Shown: positions 9,401-18,327, counted from the first letter of the stretch. The stretch is 32,179 bases of DNA from Coemansia sp. RSA 922 (GCA_027577415.1 JANBQS010000127.1:1-32179); one strand, 5' to 3'. Notes: generated from the sequence alone by a model not told the origin. A program made the numbers and translations.

Positions 9401-9605
9401 GCGACCATGCACTACGCTGGGGCTTCTTCTTATTCTTCTTTGCTTGTTTTGGCTGCCGTGTCTCGCTACTCTCCTGGAGATCGGGCGACTGCGCCATCAT
9501 CCGTACTCGAGGCCATCGCCACCCAGCTTCTGCTGCTGCCTCTGCCGCCAGACGCTCGGCTTCAGTGCTATTAGAAGTTTTCGGAATATCGCGCGAGTCT
9601 TCCAT
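6459..9605 (-). CDS. Multi-pass membrane protein with C-terminal coiled coil (AcrB-like topology)
   Basis: This encodes 1048 residues from an ATG at 9605, without introns. The N-terminus (1-115) is polar with a Lys-rich patch near 54-62. Hydrophobic segments lie about 117-137, 187-206, 219-240, 294-313 and 352-372. A Cys cluster, CxxCxxxCCxxC (about 417-428), follows, then an Ala/Pro/Ser-rich linker, a short Ig-like stretch around 'VVVRVNGARWLYCEF', and about 220 residues of Glu/Arg/Leu-rich coiled coil to the end. Membrane segments, a beta-type domain and a C-terminal coiled coil recall fungal 'ubiquitination network signalling' AcrB-type proteins. I recognise the layout, not a specific sequence. 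The gene is far richer in G+C than its neighbours, which creates long antisense shadow ORFs. Confidence 0.8.
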   Translation of the reverse strand: MEDSRDIPKTSNSTEAERLAAEAAAEAGWRWPRVRMMAQSPDLQESSETRQPKQAKKNKKKPQRSAWSQVRRFISEVTEVFDDHGSNSSDPAQDYEADGARALLTAAGEHTGVRNPAAWIVAAWALLVAVDWAVSSTLMPRVVTWVSAQPWTMASVAADSIWWWADEALAWIQLDAVSSALLVSRPFVVEWWCFFMFTAAWTSISIRQSHNSQRGRRREMLVYLTYFFLADVVLMVVLAPTPQILGPPLRPTGSGCEIGSGCSPQHVTMRPLSEAVERQARKLQVMSLSVPSRSLIGCGTALLTTAAMYGAAGLRLRSWGGLRLRTSAVLFAADVGLRHNMGAALAGQSSWFLAAHVISSAALLAFREAAVAVQAMRSWHASVVRERRRGGPLMMQAGAVKANDRLAGGGAYAHRLCFLCLGGCCERCLLSMPIWPTTSDAGPLPLECPAREDAPEAADPAADALPLSPARSAAAPVVAAGRRRVRKHGRTTAAHGPAEPSSANEPHAAELGSADLAPVSSTSRRGRTLDMWIIGSVAHCPCRAVHGPGPSAFVPKSPGSVGERRANTPFALPVGSMMDLTQYGAELHSLGLMRPVTPATMATAGGDFAASVFPYVFGRFAVPEHRGPAAAASALLASRSGHTPGSAPFLSAPAASGQPADAPRSRIIMTPTPLLVARSGEPGDTFRLAADAVRSEADGGCVLLSVVMTPALANELLSQPKVAQTAAVCVPAALLSPSNASSAPAVSDADPYLDYVRVQVARSDVVVRVNGARWLYCEFGPLALNQPIAVRRLPAGGERPLALSVSICGMRSDDLCVLIPGATPAVDNDLVAEAEKERARLAAATQSLKRAKREAPKSLAHWEAQLETVRRSLDRNSAADGKLESKRRHLELAVGALRTAVQALAEEQSGDLGPELPSDGQLAVDEALAKLRSVEAEAREMRDAHARDIRGLDGERAELAEKLSEVGREIEPLIDTPLQGELRDVSRRFLVSRNVESKLQAKLRKELWACNDLAKERPPVSGELTRDLADIKKNIAKERAEIKLLNGM

Positions 9606-9736
9606 TTCTTATTCAATTAAATAAATGTAAATTTTTCTCAGGAAAATGGAAACAAATAGAGTGAAATAAAAGGAATTAGAAAAAAGAAAAAAAGGGCTGT
9701 TCGATGGAAGTACTTCCCATTCGATTGTATCAAAAA

Positions 9737-10438
9737 TCACATGACGATACAACAAGAGTTTGTTTTCTTCGCAGTCTTGTAAAACATCTTTGACTGCGAC
9801 GACAGCTGGTTCGACCGGTCCACTAGTGCGTCCAGTTTCTCTCCACGCTCCAGCAGGCTCTCAATAGTCTTGTGCAGCACAACCTTGGTCTCGTCCAATT
9901 CCTGCTGCACCCGCATAATGCTATCAGCCTGCTTAGGGTCCTGGTACTTGCCAATAAACTCCTTCAGCACCACAAACCCCGTCTTGCCAGTAGCCGACTC
10001 AATAAACCGGTCATCGTGCACCTTGGTATACTCGTCTATCATCTTTGCCGCCAGTCCCAAAGCTACCCGACCCGGGTACTCGCGGTCAGTTATAACCACA
10101 GCGCATAGGTTATTCGAACTACGGTAGGCGTACGCAAAATTCTCATTCTCCTCGACCGCCTGCCGCTGACCCACCTGTGTGCGCTCAGCCACTGTGACCG
10201 AAAAGAACTCTAGAAACTCTTCAACACTACAAGATAAAGTCCATTTAGGGGTGTTGATAAGAAATGCGTATAAAGCTTTTGTTCAATTTTATCTCACAGA
10301 GTAATTGACTGCATTTGCTTACCTGCCACGCTGAAAGAACGAAAAAGACGACACGTCACTCTCACTACTCAGTACTTGTGTTGCCCGCTGTGCTACCGAG
10401 TCTGCCGGCCGTACGAGTGCTAGATGGTAAGCCTTCAT
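9737..10438 (-). CDS. YKT6: R-SNARE Ykt6 (longin domain, CAAX prenylation), two exons
   Basis: The product is 201 residues from two exons: 10438-10323 and 10226-9737, separated by a 96-nt GT-AG intron (donor GTAAGC, acceptor TTGTAG). Joining restores SFSFFQRGSVEEFLEFFS, which matches the conserved longin-domain stretch of Ykt6. The unspliced frame would start at a GTG and lose about 50 residues. The longin domain spans about 1-137. The SNARE motif (QELDETKVVLHKTIESLLER) has the zero-layer Arg at about 166. The C-terminus SCCIVM gives a CIVM CAAX box plus an adjacent Cys for palmitoylation. Ykt6 is the reversible, soluble/membrane v-SNARE acting in ER-Golgi, endosome, vacuole and autophagosome fusion. 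Human Ykt6 is 198 residues, so length fits well. Confidence 0.95.
10227..10322 (-). other. YKT6: Intron of YKT6, 96 nt
   Basis: The donor is GTAAGC and the acceptor TTGTAG. The exon 1 end (AG) and exon 2 start (T) form a Ser codon in the conserved FFQRGSVEEF segment, which fixes both splice sites. Confidence 0.92.
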
Positions 10439-10598
10439 GTGTAAATGCGTTTTGGAAATTAAAGAGATGATAAATTTGTACACAATATTAAAAAAATCCT
10501 AAAAAAGATTGACTAGAGAAAAAAACGACTCTTTCGCGAAAAGACATGACAAGAAAGTAATCACGTGGGATGGTCTGTGCGTTAATACAGAATTTATT

Positions 10599-11333
10599 TT
10601 ACTGCACGCAAGCCAGGATGTTGCTGACGTCGACTGGTGACATATGCAAGTGCCTGTCAGTAGTTTCTTCCTGGTGTTCAAGCGCGGCGCCAGTTCCAAA
10701 TAATGCCACGGCGACAGCTGCCAATATGCCGGCCGAGTGCTGCGCATTATCACCGGGCTCACGAGACGCGCAAGTTGAAGCAAAACGGGAGCTATTACAA
10801 TTGGCCGCATCAATCCTACACGGTGCAGACTTTAGCAATGCGCTAGCTCCAACTGGCTGCTGCGGTTGCTGAGTCTCCGCGCCAGTTCCGCCACCATGAC
10901 GAGCTGCTGCGGCAAGCATCAAGATCTTGTGCAAGTCTGCAGCAGATATCTCAACCTCGATAGTACGACCGCCAGTATGTAAGGGTTTGGGCTCTAAACG
11001 CGATTTCATCTGGGTCAGTGTATCTAGAGTACGCGCAGCCATAGTGACGACCGTTTGGAGCTCGTCAAAGAGCTGTCGGGTATCGCGTTGTGCGTCGGTA
11101 ATGTGATTGGAACTTTTGGCGATAGGACGGAGAATGTACTGCAGTCGGTCTATGATCTCTGGCTCACCTCCCGAGGATGTAAACGGATATGTATGTTTGT
11201 TCAGAGAATGTCGTGGTAGGCGAGGGCTCTGAGCTAAAACACTAGCTGAACGAGTCAGTGCTGCTCGGCGGAACCCTAGGGCGCCAATCAGGGTGCCTGT
11301 GCGTGATGATGATTGATGTACTAGAACGTTCAT
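10599..11333 (-). CDS. Predicted mitochondrial single-pass protein, paralogue of the gene at 21824
   Basis: This encodes 244 residues from an ATG at 11333. The first 45 residues are rich in Arg, Ser and Ala with almost no acids (for example GALGFRRAALTRSASVLA), a mitochondrial presequence pattern. A motif GEPEIIDRLQYIL (56-68) precedes an amphipathic helix (about 79-112, including LFDELQTVVTMAARTLDTL), then GGRTIEVEISAADLHKILM, a low-complexity Q/G region, and one hydrophobic segment, AGILAAVAVALFGTGAAL (about 201-218). The same motif order occurs in the 250-residue gene at 21824-22576. I do not recognise the family. Localisation to a mitochondrial membrane is inference from the N-terminus and single C-terminal membrane segment. 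A TATA box sits about 130 nt upstream. Confidence 0.78.
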   Translation of the reverse strand: MNVLVHQSSSRTGTLIGALGFRRAALTRSASVLAQSPRLPRHSLNKHTYPFTSSGGEPEIIDRLQYILRPIAKSSNHITDAQRDTRQLFDELQTVVTMAARTLDTLTQMKSRLEPKPLHTGGRTIEVEISAADLHKILMLAAAARHGGGTGAETQQPQQPVGASALLKSAPCRIDAANCNSSRFASTCASREPGDNAQHSAGILAAVAVALFGTGAALEHQEETTDRHLHMSPVDVSNILACVQ

Positions 11334-11799
11334 GACTGCAGTGCGATCAGACTAAATAGAATACATACAAAAAAGTAAATATTTTTTGAAGAGTACTGAA
11401 ATGAAAAAATATGGAAAGTGAAAAAGTGTATGAAGAAAAAGGTCTTGGCACTTTGCTCCTTTTTATATACTCGCATAACTATTTCAAAAATGGCGTGTTC
11501 AAGCATTATGCACTCCATAGGGTTGGGTCGGATGGAAGCATAGACGAGTAAGGTGGCGTGACTCTTGATGGGGGGAGGTAGACCCGAATCAAAAACGGAA
11601 CTCTGAAACGGCTCTGTTGATTCCTGTTTTATGAATTACCTCATGCATGAGCTTTGTTATTATTTTTTTCTTTCTAACCCTCCTGTTCAGGATATGCACC
11701 TCATTTAATTCTTTTATTTTTTATTTTTCCCTCCCTACCTTTTTTGTTATTTCCCTACTTTTTTAATTTCCCTTCTTTCCCCCCTCCTCTTCCCTTAGC
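11334..11799. other. Divergent promoter region
   Basis: This lies between two divergently oriented genes. The left part carries the TATA box of the 244-residue gene. The right part (about 11650-11797) is a long pyrimidine tract rich in TTTT, CCCT and CCTCC words leading to the ATG at 11800. It ends in CCCTTAG directly before CATG, which could be read as a splice acceptor of an unseen 5' exon. There is no convincing gene inside. Confidence 0.5.
11461..11469 (-). promoter_or_regulatory. TATA box of the 244-residue gene
   Basis: On the minus strand this reads TATATAAAAAGG, about 128-136 nt before the ATG at 11333. Confidence 0.45.
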
Positions 11800-14700
11800 A
11801 TGCGTACGTACCATCATCAACAGCGCTCAGAGTACACGATCAACAGCAATAACAGTGCAGTCGACGAACAACGAGCTAAAAGACGACAGAGGCAGCGGCG
11901 ACAGCGTCGGGGAACCGGTCGCTATGAGCCTTTGTTACTTGCAGACTTTGGTGTCGGCCATTCAGCAGCTGTTACTAGCGGCGGAGCGTTCAGTATCTCG
12001 TCGGCTGACTCGATCTGCTCAGTCGACGTTCTTCCTAGACTCAGCAATCATGTAAACCACCGACAGTTGCGGCAGATCAGAGCCATCAACCCATCGTCAA
12101 CCAGCGGCAGAATCAAGCAGCGGCTGCTCGGCCGGCTACGCTACCACCGGAACCAGTCGCCAACGTCGCCTGGGCATTGGCATCCAGACGACTTTATTGC
12201 TCATTTTCCACCTCCGGCTCAGGACATACCCGCGTACCATTTGCCTCGCAGTCTTCGGCCAACATCCATGTTTCATCTAAAAGTGCGCTATAGCGGCACA
12301 AACAATGTGCCGCCGCCTAATACTATTGCGCCACAGCAGACGCGCAATGTGCGATCACCACCAAGGACGAGTACAATTCAGAACAACGACAATGCCGAGC
12401 TACAACCCAAGGCACAGAGTAAGGCGCCGTGGCCAGTTGTCGTACCACCGCCACCACCGCCGCGGTTTCTTTTCTCGCCTTCGTTCTCTTCCCTCGCGCC
12501 CGCCAACAAATCCGAGACTTCTGCTGCTGAATACAGCCAGGTCTCTGACCCCTTTCTCAACGACGATATGCCATCCACACCTTCCTCCTCGTCCTTCTTG
12601 TCACTGGCCTCCGTCGACGAGGACACCGAGCTAGCCAAACAGCAGATGCAGCAGATGTTGCCTGAGCGGCTATACAACTATAAGAGCTTGTCGTCGTTGC
12701 CGCTCTCTACTACTGCCGCTTATATTATTGGCAGTGGATGCCATTTTGTGCATACGCATGCTGGTCCTTCTATCGACGCGGTTGTCTACGGGTCGCGGTT
12801 TACTACTAGGTCGCAGCCGGTGCTGGGTTACTCGCGGTTGCCTCGCTCTGCTCCTGCTGCCGATGGAATGGAGGCGCCACAGCCCCCGTCTGCTGCAGGA
12901 CCTCCTGATACAGCGGACTCTGAACCTGTTATGCGTATTCGACTACAACAACGACCCCCAGCGTCTGCTGCTGCTATTATCACCATTGGTCGCTCTTCTC
13001 CTACACCTTCGCACCAAACACGCAACAACGAAACAGCAGAGAACCACGCAATCGGTAAGTTATTATAAAAAAAAATGGTTTTTTTTATCTCTCCTCATGC
13101 AGTAGTAGAATTTCTACGAGTTACATCAGCCACACACACACGCAACATTTTTTTTTTCATCCCTGCATGTCGAATAGTGCGGGAATGATGCAGTAAAAAA
13201 CGGGGGGGTCACTAACTTCTGATTTGCAAGTTGCCTCTTCCGTTATATTTTTTCTTTTGCCGTCCATTTATTAATCCCACTCTTATTTTTGGTCGCTATT
13301 CTTGATAGAAGATATTGCTGTTCCGGCGCCACCAAACTTGACAACCGAAGTGGAAGAAGTTACTGCCACAGAACAGTCGGACGAGTGCATTAAGCGATAT
13401 CCATTGCCACGACGTCGTCAGCTCAACAGCGTCCACTTGCCGCCGCCGCCACAACCGCCCTCACTGCTTTTGCTCTCGGGGTTACAAAACACTCGTGGAT
13501 TCCGCAACAGACAGCACGAGACTACAGCGGGCTTACTTAGTAAGCGGCCCGAGTACTTGCGCATTTTCGACCAGAACCACAACCGCAACTGGAACTCCCA
13601 GCAGCAGCAGCCAGCAATGCTGTCTCCGCCGTGGATTACCGACATGTCTGAAGGCCAAGAGTCACCGCCTCCGTCATCGGCGGGTTCTTCAGCGGTCGCT
13701 ACCAACCACCTGTTGTTGTCTGGAGTTAATACCGAGTTTGACCCCGAACTCGTATTCAGACACTCGTCCTCGCTGGCATCGTCGTCGCCATCGTCAGCCA
13801 GAGACATTGTACACGTGGGTCCAGCGCCACTAATGTTTCAGCCCCGGTTTTCAGCCGATGCCAGTGCAATGCCTGCAGAGAGTGAGCCAGGGACGCCACT
13901 CAGACCTACTAGCAATACTGGTGTCACTGAATCGGATTCGCTGTCGTTTCGCACGGCATTGTCGGATTTATCAGAGTCGGACGACCCTGAATCACAGTTA
14001 CCTAGTCCGGCGATTGATATCTGGCGGGCCAGCAGCTGTGCCTCTCACAATGACGAGAGCCCAGCGTCGCCTGGAGCTTCTGCAGCAGCATGCTTGCACC
14101 ATAGTCTTGCGCAGATGATGGCTAAAGGCAAGGCCGCACCTACTGCTCCGCCGCCAGCTGTCGCCGTGTCTGCATTCCGGCCATCGCCACTGCTCATACC
14201 TCCGACCAACCAGCAGCGCTCAATTGACTCGATAGTGCGCAGCAGCAACGTTACGGGCAGCACAGACGGTAGTGACGAAGTAATATCGCCGCTCTCACAC
14301 AAATCAGTCCCCGTTGCAGTGCAAGCGCGCAAGGCTCGGCATCCAGTGTACAAACTGGGAGCGCTGGCCAACGAGACATTCGAGAGTGGGCGGCACCAAG
14401 AGGCATTTGACTTGTACTCGTGGGCATTGCAGCTGTTGAACCCCGCCGATGGCACTACGGCAAAGGAGATGCTGGCTGCGCGAGCTGCTGCCATGATGGG
14501 CGAGGACCGGCGTGCGGCTGCTAATCGGACTTGGAAAAGCGCATTATCTCCACTGTCGTCGGCATCAGCGTCCCTGTGTAGCAATAGTCGTGGTAGCTTG
14601 CCTACGTCGCCTTTGCGGAGCGGTGGTACGGCAGGCCGGTCATCGCGTAGCAACAGTCAGAACGGTAGCAGTAGCAGCAGCCAAGAGGTCACGCACGCTG

Positions 14701-16040
14701 AGCAAAAAAGCAGTAGCAATGGTCGCTCATGGCTGTCATTCGGGCGCGGCAGTCGCTGGTCATCCGCTAAGCGAGCACCAATCCCATCAACCGTAGTCAT
14801 TGACGAGCCACTGCCTGTGGCGGTGCTTTCGCAGACACCTGCTGGGCAATACGAATTCTCCGAGGCCATGCTGCGACAGCTCCCCAACGATGACCTGGAC
14901 TGTGACGACCCTGATCCCTGGTATATGGCAGATGGCGAGGAGAAGACCGACGTGAGCGCGCTCTTGTATAGCAACCGGTCAGCCGCCGCCTTTGCTCTTG
15001 GCAAATATGCAACAGCGGTCAGCGATGCGACAAAGTCTATTGAACTGCGCTCCGAGTGGGCCAAAGGATATTTCCGACGTGGCGAGGCTCTGCTGGCGCT
15101 TGGCAGGATCCGCGACGCATACGCGTCGTATCGCCGTGCCGCGGCAATGGAACCGCACGATACACATGTGCGTATGAGTTGCGAGCGGGCCCGCATCATG
15201 GCGCAGAACGAAGACATGGGTCTCAGCGTAGTCCAGCTCCTGGCTGGCCGTGACTACGCGCAGCGCCCGGCCAAGGGCAACCTCTGGCACCCGATCCGAT
15301 CAAAGATCTTTGAGTTTGCTGTCGGCATGCAAAACTACGTATACCTGATAGCCGATACACAGTCGCGTAAGTGTGTGGTCGTTGATGCCTGCTGGGACGT
15401 TGACAGTATTCTGGCTGCTATCGAGCGCGAGCGTCTGCTACTGGCTGGTGCCATTGTGACGCATGGTCATTTCGATCACGTCGGTGGTATACCGCCGCCA
15501 CCGTTCTCCTCATTGAGGATCCGGGTCTCGGGTCTCGGCGACCTCAAACGACGGTTCCCGCACTTACCATTGCTCGTTCACCCATTGGATATCCCCGAAG
15601 TCATCGCGTCTAATCCACAGCTCCGTCCGCAGCAATTCACGCCTACACCGAACGGCTTTGGATTTAGATTAGGCGACCGCACTGACATACTCTTTATGCA
15701 CACGCCTGGTCATACTCCCGGAAGCCAATGCGTGTTGGTTAACCAGTGCCGGTTGTTTAGTGGCGATACGCTGTTCCCTGGTAGCTGTGGTCGTGTGGAC
15801 TTGAAGGGCGGCTGCTTAGGCGATATGTTGGAGAGCTTGCAGGGTAGATTGGGTGCCCTGAGTGATCAGACTATTGTATACCCGGGTCACGAATACGGTG
15901 GAGAGTGGACTACTATTGGACGCGAAAAGAAACGTGGGTTTTTGAAACCTGTTGGCCCACAGGGCTCTGCCGAAGACAGGTGGCGCCGATTAGGTCCCCA
16001 GCCCAGCAACAATGAGGTTGTCGATCCCTTGTCTTCGTGA
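11800..16040 (+). CDS. TPR-metallo-beta-lactamase fusion with long disordered N-terminus, two exons
   Basis: Exon 1 is 11800-13054 and exon 2 is 13309-16040, with a 254-nt GT-AG intron (GTAAGT ... GATAG). Joining forms a Glu codon and keeps the frame, giving 1328 residues. Residues 1 to about 760 are low-complexity: Arg/Gln-rich, then Pro/Ser-rich with a run of prolines. TPR-like helices follow: VYKLGALANETFESGRHQEA (from about 763), a Ser-rich insert (about 810-950), then two further TPRs (ALLYSNRSAAAFALGKYATA; GYFRRGEALLALGRIRDAYA). The C-terminal 240 residues are a glyoxalase II/persulfide dioxygenase-like MBL fold: THGHFDH (His1137, His1139, Asp1141, His1142), HTPGHTPG (His1220), FSGDTLFPG (Asp1238), YPGHEYGG (His1279). 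All metal ligands are present, so hydrolase or oxygenase activity is plausible. The substrate is unknown. Confidence 0.85.
13055..13308 (+). other. Intron of the TPR-MBL gene, 254 nt
   Basis: The donor GTAAGT follows ATCG. The acceptor is TTGATAG before AAGATATT. Exon 1 ends in phase 1 (G) and exon 2 supplies AA, giving GAA (Glu). The intron contains a CA repeat near 13131-13142 and T-runs. Confidence 0.85.
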
Positions 16041-16176
16041 TATATTACTGAACTAGCTTTTGCAAATAGTAACATAAAAAAATTACAAAGTAGTCTACTA
16101 AAAATTGACCTTCTGTATGTCCTGTAGCAAACATTTCACTTGATGCCGACAATGGGCGTTATTCCAATAAACAGTC

Positions 16177-16785
16177 TTACATATCATCCGTAGGTTCTAG
16201 CAATAGTTCAACTAACTCATTGTATGCTGACAAGGCGTCATTGTCATCTGGGGAATAAAATAAGTCGCAAATCCAGGCATTGTATTTTAACGCGTCTTCA
16301 ACTGAGAGCTTATGATAAGCATCCAACACCTCCTTGGCTTGTAACTTTTTTTTATCATCTAAACAGTGCGGGGGACTGGCTAATGCACGTATTAACTCAT
16401 CCTTTGATAAATCCTGTCTCATATGATGTTTCCTTACTCCAGTACCCATGATTATTTCATACTCTGTCGATGCTTTCCAAAAATACATTTTATAATTATT
16501 CCATGTATTAGAATGTACAATTACAAATCGTGCTGTGTCAACTATATGACGACCTGAAACTTCCTTTATATCCTTGTCTCTAGGGGGATAATAAACAATA
16601 CCTTCGCTAGCGACAAGAACTGTCATGTAATCCGTGCTTAGAGAAGTGTAGTTTTTCTTTACATAAGTTGCAGCGGCTTTACAAGTATTTACACTGACGG
16701 GAATATTATAGTCTTGACAACGTGTCAGTTTGTCATTGTAGCCACCTTGATATGTATAAACTTCATAAGTTTTGGTTTCCTCCAT
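16177..16785 (-). CDS. Hypothetical protein, 202 residues
   Basis: An ATG at 16785 opens an uninterrupted frame of 202 residues. There is no signal peptide or membrane segment. The N-terminal half (MEETKTYEVYTYQGGY ... VLVASEGIVYYPPRDKDI) looks like mixed alpha/beta. The C-terminal half (about 120-200) is helical and charged (DLSKDELIRALA; KKKLQAKEVLDAYHKLSVED), ending in an acidic tail. It contains five Cys and many Tyr. I do not recognise the family. A TATA box lies about 120 nt upstream, and the codon pattern is undisturbed, so it is probably expressed. It is convergent with the TPR-MBL gene, with 136 bp between stops. Confidence 0.65.
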   Translation of the reverse strand: MEETKTYEVYTYQGGYNDKLTRCQDYNIPVSVNTCKAAATYVKKNYTSLSTDYMTVLVASEGIVYYPPRDKDIKEVSGRHIVDTARFVIVHSNTWNNYKMYFWKASTEYEIIMGTGVRKHHMRQDLSKDELIRALASPPHCLDDKKKLQAKEVLDAYHKLSVEDALKYNAWICDLFYSPDDNDALSAYNELVELLLEPTDDM

Positions 16786-17471
16786 CTGTAGATATGCTCG
16801 GACAAGTAAACCCTAATGGTGAGGATGTCAGTTTGTCAGATAAAGTGTAGGAAAGGCGAGAGTGAAGATGGAAGAAGAAAAAAGCTGGTGGCTAGCAGCA
16901 TGCTTTTTATACCATAGCAGGAGTGGAGATGGCTGAGGGGAAAAAGGCAGAGGTGAGAGGCATTTGGAAAATGTCTCTCCCCAACGATTCTATAGTGGTT
17001 GAAAGCAGAAAAAGCAATGTGACACATTACGTCATACTTAAAAAACAATTAGTTCAAAGGGATGTGCAAAGAAAAACTGTTTCTCGCCTAGGAGCAAAAC
17101 AGGGATTGTAGCTGAAGCCGCAGCATCCAGAGAACAAAAAAGAATTCTAAAGAAGGGCATCGCAATCTATTTTGGAGTCTTGGGATGTCGTCATTATTAA
17201 AAAAAAGTACAAAAGCAGCACTACTTTCAAAGACGCTTTTCCCAACCCAGTACAAAGCCGTCAAAGGTGCCCTATGACGAGGGCGTGGTTGAGCACGCCA
17301 GCTGCTGCCTCTGCAACAGCAGAAGGGCCACCAGAGCCCAACATGTTGCAGCACTGAGTAAAAAAAAAAAGTAAATTCTTGTTTATTGCTGCTTGTAAAG
17401 GAAACCAAACAGGGGTTTTCTTGACGAGGCCAACCATTGTCAGGCTATTCCCCCAGCAAAGAACAAAGCTA
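16786..17471. other. Intergenic region without a supported gene
   Basis: This carries the promoter of the 202-residue gene at its left end and an A-run near 17357-17370. ORFs of 60-106 codons at about 17088-17408 overlap on both strands, lack recognisable domains and include homopolymers. The patch 17220-17357 has somewhat regular codon-like composition and may be a gene remnant. I cannot assign it. Confidence 0.45.
16904..16911 (-). promoter_or_regulatory. TATA box of the 202-residue gene
   Basis: On the minus strand this reads GGTATAAAAAGC, about 119-127 nt before the ATG at 16785. Confidence 0.5.
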
Positions 17472-18327
17472 CTAGGGCAGGGTGCTTTGAAGCTGCCGTC
17501 TAAGGTCAATCATCTGCCGATGATGGGCTTCGGGCATCAGGGATAGCTGCTCGTCAGTGAGACTAAGAACTTGTTGAATCAATTCCGCATCATCCATTTC
17601 CATCAGTTCCGGCTCAGAATGTCTTGGCTGAGGCGCTGGTACTGGCGCTGGCTGTAGACGATGCAGTGGAGGCACCATAGGTCGGTGAGCAAGTGTGACT
17701 GGCGATATGGACGCTGACGATGGCTGCCTAGGCGAATAGCCAGCCGACAAACCTCTCGCCACGCTATTAAACCCACCAGACGACCTCTGCGCAGTGCCTT
17801 TAATCCGGGCAATAAAGTCCTGATCCACCAAACCCAACGACTCTAATGCGCATAGAAGTGCATGTGCAAGGGCCGGGTTCCTAGCCAGCTCTTCAGGGGG
17901 CCTTGGTAGTATCCACAGCAGCAAAACTCTTGAACTGTGCCAGAAGTTCTGTTTACTGGACTGGGGCCAGGGCTTCTACTACTTTGGCCACACCATCTGC
18001 ACTGCCTCACGCGGCCCAAGCGTTGTTGCCAAAGTAGCATTGTATGCACTCGTTGTTGGCAAACCAGATTTTGAGGTTACGTCCATCTACCAGTATGTCG
18101 CTGAGATTCTTAATGGCACTGGCTGCTACCGAGCTGTCTATGAATTGACAGAACCCAAAACCTCGGGAGTGGTTGGACGCTGGGTAAATGACTAGGCGGA
18201 TTTCTAGGACGGGTCCTGCAAATTCTAGCACTTTTTTGAGTTGCTCTTCAGTTGTGTCAAACCCGATGTTGTCCAGGAATACTATGTTGCTTTCAGGTCC
18301 TTCTATCCAATGCTGCTAATCCAATGA
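17472..18327 (-). pseudogene. CstF64/Rna15-like cleavage stimulation factor, disrupted
   Basis: Three parts of a CstF64 (Rna15-type) protein are recognisable in order. First is an RRM (about 18310-18040) with RNP2 IVFLDNIGF and RNP1 RGFGFCQF. Second is the hinge, read as VAKVVEALAPVQ, TELLAQFKSFAAV and EELARNPALAHALL. Third is the C-terminal domain DAELIQQVLSLTDEQLSLMP (17472-17590). They are not in one open frame: TGA at 18007-18009, TAA at 17953-17955, and TGA at 17893-17895 next to a run of five C, after which homology continues in a shifted frame. Upstream of the RRM a TAG lies just before the domain and no start codon or credible first exon is seen. The intact gene would act in mRNA 3'-end cleavage and polyadenylation. 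This copy looks like a recent pseudogene; assembly error is the alternative. Confidence 0.72.

Noticed and set aside
17088..17509. Minus-strand ORFs of 82-106 codons downstream of the CstF64-like pseudogene
   Set aside because: They contain runs of Phe from homopolymers, have no domains and overlap plus-strand ORFs of equal quality.
17940..18015. Tiny GT-AG intervals (13-14 nt) covering the stops in the CstF64-like gene
   Set aside because: They are below any plausible intron length, and the separate frameshift at the run of five C would remain.
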